From assembly GCA_949987705.1 (NCBI GenBank), contig OX465285.1:86685975-86749974 (forward strand): DNA of 64,000 nucleotides. Direction: 5' to 3'. The notes under the pieces were generated by a model. The model did not search any database, had not been told where the DNA came from, and worked only from the letters and a program-made list of their open reading frames with translations. This document shows, piece by piece, positions 47,701-57,500 of the stretch. This DNA comes from Thereva unica. Its lineage: Eukaryota > Arthropoda > Insecta > Diptera > Therevidae. The translations under genes and the position numbers were made by a program. How positions within the stretch are numbered: the stretch's first letter is position 1; each line of letters begins with the position of its first letter.

Positions 47701-48918
47701 TGAAGGTTTTGTGGTTTGTGCTGAGGAGTGAGATGCCATTTTACAGGTTAGTTTTTCTCGTTTGGACACCTTCTTCCTCCCAGATGTTGCATATGAGTTC
47801 GAGTAAGATTCCTAAGAGTTGCAGTATTCCTTCCTTTAGTAGCTCAGTTGCGATTCCATCGATCCCTAGCGATTTGTGGCTTTTTTGCCTTTTCACAGCT
47901 TCACGCACATCCTCTAATATCGTGGTTCTATTGGAGTATTATCTTGAGGGTATTACAATTGCCTCCGCCTGTGGGTGTTCGTTTAATCTTGGGTTAGATT
48001 CAACAAGTTTTGAAAATATTGTCTCTATCTTTCTTTATCCTATCAGGGTCTGCTAATAGGTTCCCGTCTATATCTCTGCAGATGTCCGTTCTTGGCTGAA
48101 AGTTATTGCTAATCTGGCGTGTTCCTTTGTAGCCTTGCCTAATTCTCAAGTCATCTTGTATCTGCAGGATTCTCTTGTTTAGATAATCTCTTTTCTTCTT
48201 TCTGTACAGCTTGTCTGAAGTTCTTCTATTTAGCTTAAAAACTTCCATTCTTTCCCTTTTGGGCCTTGCGATGTACTCCCGGTGGTTCTGGTTGTTTGCT
48301 TCTATCCTGGTCTGCCTGGGAGCCCAGCCTAATGTCTCTTCTGTTGCCCCCTTTGTGCTGCTTTTCAGTTTTCCAACTTTTTGTTGATGTCGGGCTGCTC
48401 TCCTACTCCTTCTCTGACTGCGACTGACGGCCACTTGATCTATCTTCTATGGTTTTCGGTGGGTAAATAGATAACAATTTTAAAACAAGTCACACACGTG
48501 TTTTGTTAACAAAAACTTGTTTCCAACAATAAATTTGATATTAATTAAATAAATGTTTTCTTTCAGATTATACAGAGGCTCACCAAAGGTCTATTTCCCA
48601 GTAATATGGTTCGAGCAAAAAGTCACTATCAACGAGCCAATGGCTGATGACTTAAAAATGGCTCTATCAATCCCAACAACAGGCCATATCTGTGCTGGTG
48701 TTGTATTTTCCATAGGTTTAATTATGATGTTCTGGTTCCCAGTAGATAAATTGATAAGAAGAAAGAATAGAGTAATACTCAAGCCAGCAACGATTAAGCT
48801 ACCACCACCGAAGAAAGAGCTTGAAATAACTGAAAAATCCCCAGAAGGATCACCACTTTTAAAAACGAACAATATCACAAATGTAGTTTTTTCTAATTCT
48901 AATAATTTAAAAGAATAG
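38722..48918 (+). CDS. CD36/scavenger receptor class B protein, five exons
   Basis: Two-pass membrane glycoprotein of the CD36/LIMP-2 family, which binds lipids, lipoproteins or debris at the cell surface or in endolysosomes. Coding exons are 38722-38838, 42138-42443, 42496-42711, 45620-46203 and 48567-48918, all GT-AG and giving 524 residues. Features in order: short basic N terminus and first membrane segment (8-29); YFFNWTNP (66-72 region, glycosylated Asn) and LGPYRFRE; FDPEGSNGT; six ectodomain cysteines, all in exon 4, matching the three-disulfide CD36 pattern; and SYPHFFNAD. The second membrane segment is 448-466. The cytosolic tail includes EGSPLL (501-506), an acidic dileucine sorting signal. 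The family is certain. Memory of map position points to the peste/CG7227 branch of flies, but orthology is untested. The reading frame stays open upstream of the ATG to the acceptor at 38685, so a slightly longer N terminus is possible. Confidence 0.95.
38960..40150 (+). pseudogene. RTE-like LINE relic in CD36 intron 1
   Basis: Plus-strand fragments resemble the endonuclease (FSWNVGILYQP near 38995; INNAIDHVLID near 39360) and linker (HFLIRTKLRAKISLKARK, 39425) of RTE elements. C-terminal words follow (LRWIDNVE near 40015, RRPGRPKKRYINDIKE near 40095). The reverse-transcriptase core is missing. A G12 run is at 39241-39252. Confidence 0.65.
40170..41363 (-). pseudogene. LOA/I-like LINE relic in CD36 intron 1
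   Basis: From high to low on the minus strand: FPSQHAYTKGKSVDIALHTI followed by LQVAIIEKSLEF and FTLATFLDIEGAFNNV (41130-41280; reverse-transcriptase entry and block A). A YADDI-like block near 40895 and RNase H and C-terminal words follow, such as VVKVLTGHCLASMPKDW (40230-40300). Stops and shifts throughout. It is antisense to the host gene. Confidence 0.75.
41364..42137. other. 3' part of CD36 intron 1
   Basis: AT-rich intron DNA ending in the acceptor TTTAAACAG at 42129-42137. No other feature. Confidence 0.5.
43911..44177 (-). pseudogene. RTE reverse-transcriptase scrap
   Basis: The minus-strand frame carries LEIYAYGIVIIGRTMAAAKE followed by AFMTLEKTA. This corresponds to the YADDIVIIGRT catalytic block of RTE-type elements, with the two key Asp residues lost (YAYG). 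The frame stops soon after. Confidence 0.65.
44220..44405 (+). mobile_element. LINE 3' terminus sharing its tail with the SINE
   Basis: A short frame resembles a LINE C terminus (VLPLKLVKYSTAFKSPLNSH). It is followed by CCCTGAGCCTCTGTCTTCCA, CAT and A9. The tail matches CCCTAAGCCTCTAGTCTGCC plus ACATA12 at the end of the SINE 59459-59929. Confidence 0.5.
44860..45260. repeat. Imperfect tandem repeat of the GCCATTTTGAATT family
   Basis: About three units have CCTTA.AAA.CCC(C)AG.TACC and TTTCAT.(A/G)(A/G)AATCGGAACAAAA. They are followed by two GCGGCCATTTTGAATTTCGG-like blocks and GCCCCGCCTACTTTCATGCA. The same words are at 51060-51345. Confidence 0.65.
46715..46771 (+). repeat. SINE/LINE 3' tail fragment in CD36 intron 4
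   Basis: TACAAAGGGTGACTCCTAAG...CTTACCACAAAAAAA parallels TACAAAGGGACTTTCCCTAAG...TGCCACATAAAAA of the SINE at 59878-59929. Only the tail is present. Confidence 0.5.
46790..47155 (-). pseudogene. Helitron Pif1-like helicase scrap in CD36 intron 4
   Basis: The minus strand reads ILASIRMQNEIAFAVISPGI followed by ASMLDVQSGSAFSTKAPIEF (47040-47140). This is the segment after Walker A in Helitron helicases (SGIA..LL.GG.TAHS). It then reads VLKTCKILIWDERTMAHKKS (46905-46960), containing the Walker B-type WDE. A stop, frame changes and loss of the P-loop show decay. No Helitron ends were found. Confidence 0.65.
47440..48434 (-). pseudogene. RTE-like LINE relic in CD36 intron 4
   Basis: From the high end, a basic linker frame of 144 codons (SRSQRRSRRAARHQQKVGKL... 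to DRDNIFKTC). After a stop it gives EAVKRQKSHKSLGIDGIATE (47880), GEYQAGFSTNKSTLDQLLTL (47640) and IYQIFVDFQKVYDSINSERL (47540; block A with its first Asp). The rest of the polymerase is absent. It is antisense to the CD36 gene. Confidence 0.75.
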
Positions 48919-49889
48919 CGAAACAGAATAACTTTTAAAAGATTTTTTTTTAGTGCTCCATAAATATACAATATTTTTTTATTATTATTATTATTGTTGT
49001 TATTGATAATAATAAGAAGATCCACTCGCGTAATGCTTTAGTCCTCTTTTAGATCAGTTTTAATCGTGATATATTATAGTTATTTTTATTAAAACTGTGA
49101 AAGAATAGTATTAGTAAGATCTAGGCTAGGAATTAATTGCCAAATTGAGGCGCATTCTCTCTTTGCAAACAACGAATGACAAAAAAACAATATCAAAAAT
49201 AACAACTACAACAACAACAAAACAATTAAATATCGTTGAAACATTTTTTTACTCTTGATGAATTTTCTAAAGTTCCTGAAAGATTAATTTTAGTATTTAA
49301 GAAAGAATTGCCTTAACAAAATACATATTACGAAGATTGTACAACTTTCGGGGAAATCATTATTAATTCATTTATTAAATCGAATTTAATAAACAAAACA
49401 AAAAAAAACAAGAAACTAAGGATTCAAAAATCTACATAATGTCCAAATTTTTAAAACAAAGCTCTTAAAAATAAATAATGGAATATTATGCATCACCACT
49501 GTGTCATATTTTTATTTTTTTTTTAATTTAGCATTTATCTTAATCATGCCAAAAAACAAAACAACATTTCTAAATACGTGATATTAGAAATTTTCATATA
49601 TATATAATAGTAATGAATATATTTTTAAATACATATTACTTAAATTGTAAGTTTTATACGAAACATTTTGTCAATTATCAAATATGAAAGAAATATAACG
49701 AATGTTATTCAAGACAAATTTTCCAGCGTTTAAGCGTTTTATGACAAAGAAATATATATATAAAATATAAAAAAAGACATTATTTTTGAATGTATTAAAT
49801 GTTGTGTACGATGTTGAATCATTTTAAATATTATTATATAAATAAAATTGCTTTAATATTATGTTTATAGCTACTGGAGTTTTTTTTAT
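48919..49889. other. 3' flank of the CD36-family gene
   Basis: Probably contains the 3' UTR. Candidate AATAAA-type signals include the one near 49841. An (ATT)n microsatellite lies at 48978-49000. No further gene was seen. Confidence 0.45.
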
Positions 49890-50475
49890 GGGAAATGTGG
49901 GGAAACATTTCATAGACACTTCTGTCCAAGACTGCTCCAACGGAGTGGGCCTCCCTAAAAAGAAGGATGGCTCCTACACTTCTAACCAGGAAGAGACAAG
50001 GAAAAATAGGGTCTCACTCATAGAAATATAAACTAACACGGAACGGCTATGTCGTGTAAAAACCCTGTACATGAGCGACCACACTAAAGGTAGCTTGTTT
50101 AAAAGGACAGAAATAGTGTGGAAGAAGAACACAAATTGCCGAATTGCTTTGTTTACATTCCGCCAAAAGCAGGGTAGCTTCTTGAGTGAATGGTGGCGTG
50201 CTAAGTCAATATCCGAGGGGCATAGAGGGGCATAGTGCTAATAATTTTAAAATTTACGTGTTTACTTCATATCTACGTTTGCACTGCCTGACCGCTACTA
50301 GCCCAGTGAACTCAAACACATCAGGAATTGTGGTACGTGCAATCTCGCTTACAACCATTCCGTGTTTAGTTTATATTTCTATGGTCTCGCTCTGCTAGGT
50401 CCTGGACACTGCGGTATCAAGGGCAAAGAGGGTACGAACAAGCTAGCGAGGGAGGGGCCTTTGAGGCTGGTCCGC
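49890..50475 (+). pseudogene. LINE RNase H relic
   Basis: The plus strand reads ALLGPGHCGIKGKEGTNKLA then REG (50385-50460). This is the terminal RNase H block (..PGH.GI.GNE.AD.LAR.G) with its catalytic His, but E..D is altered. Upstream frames are broken and unassigned. Confidence 0.6.
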
Positions 50476-50490
50476 TGGAATACTAGAGAT

Positions 50491-50552
50491 CAGGGGTGGC
50501 CAACGCGCGACTCTTCGCAGGGAACTATGCGGCCCGCGAGATTTAGCAACAT
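50491..50552 (+). repeat. Possible single end of a hAT element
   Basis: CAGGGGTGGCCAACGCGCGA resembles hAT termini (CAGGGGT.GCCAA), followed by GCGGCCCGCGAG. No matching inverted end was found nearby. Confidence 0.3.
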
Positions 50553-50599
50553 TTAAGACCCAAACATATAGCAGAAACGAAAATGAACGACCCCAATAA

Positions 50600-51059
50600 C
50601 CATGTAGGTTTAACCATATTTCACCCTACTCTAACTACGCTTTGGGCTGCTCTCTAAAGGCTCGATTACATTGAGCGAGTTTACGAGCTACTAGCCGGCG
50701 AATTCATTAGCTGCTTATAAACTAGTCCAGCGTCATCATGTTCACTAGCTAACTAACAGATTGTAAATAATCTGCCGAGAAAGTTGAAAGCCGTGTTACT
50801 TTACTTGCTACTCTCTGGCGTGTAGGCTTTTTAACTAGTGAACTAGCCGTGTGTCATAGTTACTAGTGAACTAGCAGCGAGTATCTTATTATTTGGTTCC
50901 ATTGACTACAAAATGACTGAATTAGTTCATGCTAGCTAGTTGGTTACTTAGCGAGTATTAAAACCGAAACTCAAGCACAGGAGAAGAAAGTGAAGCCTAC
51001 CAAAATGGCGGGCACGAAACCCCACTTGGCTTCAACAGTCAATCGATTGCTTTCCACCT
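50600..51059. other. Unassigned DNA with CTAGT/ACTAG words
   Basis: Repeats of ACTAGTGAACTAGC (about 50830-50880) and mirrored GCTAGCTAGTTGG suggest a decayed fold-back element. No gene was seen. Confidence 0.3.
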
Positions 51060-51345
51060 AGGGATTCACATATATCTATGTTTGCTACCCTAAAAAACCC
51101 CAGATACCGATTTTCATGGAAAACGGAACACACAATTGGCAAATTCATATTTGGGTGGCCATTTCGAATTTCGGTCATATTTCGGCTGCCATTTTGAATT
51201 TCAAAAATCGGGCTTCGAAGTGCCTCATGGGAGAGATCAACGCACTTTCATACACCATTTCGAAGATCTGCGATAACTATAGGGAACACATGCACGCATA
51301 CACTCCTCCACATTTACAAACAGAAACTTTCTTTTATTAATATAG
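51060..51345. repeat. Dispersed repeat of the GCCATTTTGAATTTC family
   Basis: CTACCCTAAAAAACCCCAGA, TACCGATTTTCAT, two GCCATTT(C/T)GAATTTC blocks, then ACACATGCACGCATACACTC and a right end AAACTTTCTTTTATTAATAT. The interior matches 44860-45260 and the right end matches 14765-15215. Confidence 0.65.
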
Positions 51346-51541
51346 ATTACAGCTTAAAAATATTAAAAATCATAAATTAGCATTAACTGGAAGCATTTAT
51401 TTCTTTTCACATTACAGTTACATTTTCACAGATTTAAATTTGGCCTTTTCTACAAAAATAAATATATCAATAGTAATTACAATACGGAAGTAATATCAAT
51501 ATGTTAAGTTAATATATAAACAAAAACAAAAAACAATAAGC

Positions 51542-54500
51542 TTAAAGAGTATGTTGTAATAAAATGCCTGTAATTAGCAGTCCAATAGTTAAAATACTAA
51601 CGTTAAGTAGAGAGCTTGATGCCGAATTTGTTGTTTTCGGTGTATTACCCAAATTCAGCTGACTAGAGGCCTCTTCTGGAACATCAACATAGACCTTATC
51701 CAATCCAAACTTAAATATAAGATTGCGAAGCTTTTCAATATTAACATAATCTCCTTTGGATGACCATATTGTTAATGTTGCTCTATCTGCATCGCCAACA
51801 TCCTTGACGAGATTTTCAAGCTGTTGTAAGCTGTTAGCCGCTATACCGGCGCGGACTGGGAACGTTATTTTTTGTTTGCCATTTTGTTCTGCATATTTCT
51901 ATTGACAAAAAAGAGAAAATTAGCAGGTATTACATTTAAATACACTTTCAAAAGACACACTTTAATAACTGCTAGCATTTCCTTGGTATAGTTATCAGAA
52001 TAGGCGCCTTCGGTGTAATTCTTTCCCCACTTGGTTGTCCATCCAATTGATAACACAGCATTACTGAATTTCTTGCAGCCAGTGAAGAAATCACCTGGAT
52101 CAACGGGTTTAGTGTCTGTTGCATTTACAGGACCGGGAAGAATATCAGCATTCAGCCAAATGGGGTAGGTTATCTGCCAGGAAAGATAAGTAAGTAAAGA
52201 ACGCTTAAAAGATATTAGGAGATTTACATTTGGTATTCTATCATTTAAGATATCCAATGAGCCATTAAACACTGCAGTTGATTTGAAATCCAGCTTGATA
52301 CCCTTGGTTGCGTTGGGGTGCTTTAAGTTGTATTCTAAGATTTGCTTTAGGAAATCGTCTAGAGAGATGTCTGAAATTGTAATCGGCGGATGTCCCATCA
52401 CAGGCATTACTTTGCCACTTGTGTCATTTATTAATGTGCCCAATACAATATCGGCCTCAATCATTTCCACAGTACCTAAAATTGAATAATATTTAATACA
52501 GATAACATCTTGAAAATAATATAAATTTGTAACTAGCATAGTTGTGTGTGTGGCTAAAAGCAGATGCGTTATATCCAGTCCTTGCATGGGCCTACGAGAT
52601 TAGAGGACTCTAGCCAGTGAGCGAGAAGGTTGGAGGAGAAAACTGAAGGAGGCCAAGGCTCGATATGAAATCGATTAAACTGAAGTGAACAACAACTGGG
52701 AGATTCTGGACTGAGCTGAGAGCTGTCGTACAAAACTGAGTTCGCTGAAGGGCAACCAAGTCCAATCTATGTTCCAAGAGTGATTAAAGAAGCATAAGAA
52801 GTGTGAAATTCATTCGTTACCCATGTGAAATTGTTTAATCATGACGCATATTGGCGTACTTTCAACTTTTTATCAACAACCTGGTATTCAAGAGCATGTA
52901 AAATTTCAGTCCAACCCTTTTGATTTAGTGCTTCCGCAAAACAATCTACGAATATGTAGTTCAGTGTGTTAGAAAACTTCACAAACAGTACAGGTAAACT
53001 CGTACTCGCACCGGCAAAATACTCTATTTTTTAAAACAACGAAAAAATTAAAAAAAACTTACAATACAGCAAAACAAAAGTTTGCAATTCTGCTTCATTA
53101 AGCGCCATGAAATATTCGCTCCAAAAAATTAAGCAAATCTAGAGGTAGAAGCACTGCGCAGTTCCTGAAGAACTTTGAACTCTATAACTCTTTCAGGTGT
53201 GGTAATTATTGGCATTAAAATCATTCAACATGGAGACTGAATACTGAAAACGATTTCATGATAAAGTATAATAAAAAGGTTTTTACCTCCAACTTAGAAG
53301 ACATAGGTTTCAAAAAACTGATTGACAAATGAGAGACTAGAAACTGACGAGTTTATGTAAAAACATGAAAATATATATTCACCAAAGTATAACAAACAAA
53401 CATCCCTCAGGATAGATATAATGTGCCAAACACCTTCCCTTTTGTCCATTTCCCTCGGGCTGTTTTCTGTGACGGGAGGAACCTTTACGATGATTACACA
53501 ACACACGCGACATCCTCTGGGCCGTCGAATCTTATGTTACGCTTACATTGGTTGGTTTAATTAAATTAATTCGCGACGCATTGCACTCTTAATGAATGGA
53601 TCAAAGACTTTATTGCTTGACGACAATTGACTCGTTTTGTTTGAAAACGAGACAACCACATCATTCGTCCATGCATAAAGTAATTAAAACATACACCCTT
53701 CATTATGATGTGTTCAGAGCCATGAAAGAGAAAAAGGTGTTGGATAATTTTCACTTTTTTTCTAGATGGTATTGGAGCACCCTGGTCGTTATTGTGATCT
53801 CGTTAATTAATTTAAAATGTGATGTGCGACCCGAAATATACATTTCGTCACCAAAAACAACTAAACCCGAATATAACAAAACATACGATTAATTCAATCA
53901 GTGGATCAGCCGGTCAACCAGGGGAATTCGTAGTTAACTGCTCTGAGCTCATTAAAATTAATTAAGTAATTGCAAAAGGTGAAGTAACAGCGAAGAGTTT
54001 AGAACTCAGAAGTGTCCATAGCGGTTGCGGCTGTGGAGATGGGTCGTTCACCACGTTTGCTGCCTACTGCTGCTTGACTTCTCTAAAGCCTTTGATAACG
54101 TCAGTCACTCTCTGCTTTTGCAGAAATGCTCCTCTCGTGTCCATTTTTCTCCTTCTGCTATGAAACTCTTTCAAAGCTTTTTAACCAACCCTTCTTCTTG
54201 GTGGTTGTAGTTCCTCGATAGCTCCCCTTTGTGCTAGCGTACCCCAAGGTTCCATTCTGGATCCTCTCTTATTCAGCATCTTTATGAACGGCCTTCTTTC
54301 GGTAGTAACACATTCTAAGATTCATAATGTATACTGAGATGTGCAACTTTATAGCTCAGTGCCCAATTATCAAATTCAAAGATGTATGGAGGAGGTTGCC
54401 TACGTCGACCTTCGACCTACGTCGTGTTTCTTCCTGGTCGATTCAAACTTCCTTCAACGAAATCACCACAGACTTACTTCAGTCATATTGCATCTTTTTC

Positions 54501-57500
54501 TCTCATTCTGCCACTTTTTGTCCTGACCTTTCCGTTATGGTTAGATGCTTGGATTTAAAGAACCTTGACAGGCTATAGTAGGCTTTCTTGGCTTTTAACA
54601 TTCGTGCGCGTATTTTTAATTCGATGCTATTGTCGGCTGTTACTAGTGACCCAAGATAGGTAAATAGTTTTACCAGTTCAAACTCGTGTTCCTCTACCTT
54701 GATTGTGGGACCAATGTTAGGTGTTCTTGTAGACGAGGCCACCATGTACTTTGTTTTGCTTTCATTAAGGTGCAATCCCAGATTTCCTCACTCTGAGTGA
54801 AAGCTTCTTGTAGAGATGTTCAGCTTCCAATGATGTCAATGTCGTCTGCATAAGCCAGTAATTGGGTGGACTTGTGGAGGATTGTGCCCCTTGATTTTAT
54901 GACCAAATCTCGGATCACTTTCTCCAACGTCAGGTTGAAAAGGAGGCAGACCAGACCGTCCCTTTGTCGGAGTCCATTATAGATGTTGCTTGGTCTGGAC
55001 AGTGTTCCGGATACCTTTACTTTGCTTGACACATTGGTCATGGTCAACCTACATAGTCGTGTGAGCTTGTTGGGGATGCCGAATTCTCTCACGGCTTTAT
55101 AGAGTTCTACTCTGGCTATGCTATCATAGGCGGCTTTAAAGTCTATGAAGAGGTGTTGGGCTATGATGTTTCTGGTGTATGGGGGCATCCTAATTTGTGG
55201 AATTGCGGAGAATATCTTTTAAGCGATACTCAACAAGGTTATACCGCGATAATTAGTTTACCGGGCAGAAGATGTCTTTTCTCCAGTCTTCTGGCATCGC
55301 TTCCTGCTCCCATACTTGCACAATTAATTCATAAATCACTTGGTGTAATGTAGACTCTCCATATTTAACTAGCTCCGCTGGGATGCAGCCTGCAACTGAG
55401 GCCTTGTTATTTTGAGTCGGGTTATGGCTCTGGTAACTTCTTCCAAGCTTGATGACGGCTGCATAGCATTATAATCAGATATTGGTGGAACCCCCGAATT
55501 CTCAGTTAGCTCGTTAGCTTACGCAATTGATGAAAGTGCTCTCCCCATCGCTCGAAGATGCCTTTAGGAGCGGTGATCAGATTCCCTTCTTTGTGCTTGC
55601 AGTATGTGCAACGTGGTGTGAATTGCGTTAGACTCTTTAGTAGACCTCCCGCGCCCGTACTGTAATATAAGATCTTAATCTTTGTACATGTGCTATGCCG
55701 ACAAAGCTTTATGTGAAGATCAAAACTTTCTCCTGATTTGAACCCAATAGAAAATCCATGGCAAAATTCGAAGTGCGAAATAAGAGTAGTGTTTTCATTA
55801 AACTTATAATGAGTGCATAAATTGAAAAAAGGAGTGAGAATCTAAATTCAACCAATTCAACAAATGACTTTACTGGAATTAAATTCCGAGATCCTTCATA
55901 CTGCAGTAATATTACTCACACAGAGCTGCTAAGCATTTCAATGCAAACTTATGGAGTTTTATTAAAGGTGCGGTAAGTCCTTCCCCTTAACGCCAACAAA
56001 TATAATACTTCTAGTTTTGATAAAAGCTCTATTTTTGTCTAAAGTACACACAGTAACCTCCTTCCAATTTCCCCGACACATCTTTTTGGATTAACTCCAC
56101 ACAGAAATTAGATATTGCCTCCATATATCTACAAACAGTAATCCCCATCAAATTTACTCAATAATTTCACAAAAATATCGTGTTCAAATAAAATTTCCGC
56201 CAAAACTAACATAAAAATTCAATTTCTATTCCCTAACATGATTAGAGAACAGAAGTTTTCCTTCTTTTCACTATGTGTACAAATACAAGCGAAAAGGGGC
56301 AACAATGAGATACAATTTTCGTCCTTCCGCGCCATTCCAATTGCCAAGGATTGATCACACCCAGCACCAAATGACCGATAAGTCTATAAGAGCACAACGT
56401 GACAACACGATATTATGTCCTCTATGTGCTTTGGTAATTGAGTGTAATTTTGTTGTTTATCACGCTAATGAAAAAATTAACAGCGAAAAGAAACAAGATC
56501 AATAACAACAGGGCAATGTTTGCTAAATACTTTTCTTCCTAGTTTGAGCATCGCAGAGAGCAGGAGATAAATACTGATGATTCTTTTATTTAAATTAGGG
56601 TTATTGCTATTTATTTGTGAGATGTTTACTTGAGGAATGTGATAATAAGGTTTATATTAAGTCATGAGGCTATCACACGGGTGTACATCCATGCACTTCT
56701 CACGTGTGATTCGATTTTAAAAGAAAGTGCGAAATTTGGTAGAAACAAGAGTTTATTTTTAACAACATAATATACACGTGAGCAGAAAATTGATTTAAAC
56801 CCCAATCATTTTATCATGCATTAAATCTACTCATGAAATATAAAACACCATCATCGACACTCGACGAAAGAACCTCTTTCAGATTGCAATTATCTTTTGT
56901 AAAGACTTTTATCACTAATAACAAGAGCTTAGAAAAAGAACCAATAACAACTTCGCAAACAACCAACAAGTGTTTCATATTAGCTTTACTTTTTAAATTA
57001 GCTAACAACAGATTAGCGCAATAATTATCTGCTGTGGGTCAACGATGAAATTGAAAAATTAAATTTAACAATGGAATCATGCCAAATAGTTATTTGTTTG
57101 GTATTAATGTATTGTTGGTTTAGTTGATAATAAAGTTAGCAACCAAATAAATAAAGCCAATGATGTTGTAATTAATAGTTGCCCAAGCATGGTCGGTTAG
57201 TGATGATAGCATGAATGGACTTCTCTCCAACTACTAAAAAGAGTAATGTTTTGCAATCGAACGCCATCATTTTTATAAATGAAACTGTTCGGATCTAGTT
57301 AATTTTCGTAATATAGGGAGATGGGATTGTTTGATTAGCAAGGGATATCGGCGACATATGATTCTTTAAAACATTGCCAATCTAGATAGTTGCAAAAGAT
57401 GTATTCACAAAATCTCGGCCAACTACTCCAAGTTAGTGGCACTTTATAGAGGAAAAAGTATTTAAGAAATCCCCGAGCGTTTTTGGGGGACTCGAACTAA

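Noticed and set aside
53596..53892. 98-codon plus-strand frame inside the menorin intron
   Set aside because: It has a hydrophobic stretch and an acceptor-like site but no partner exon or recognisable domain.
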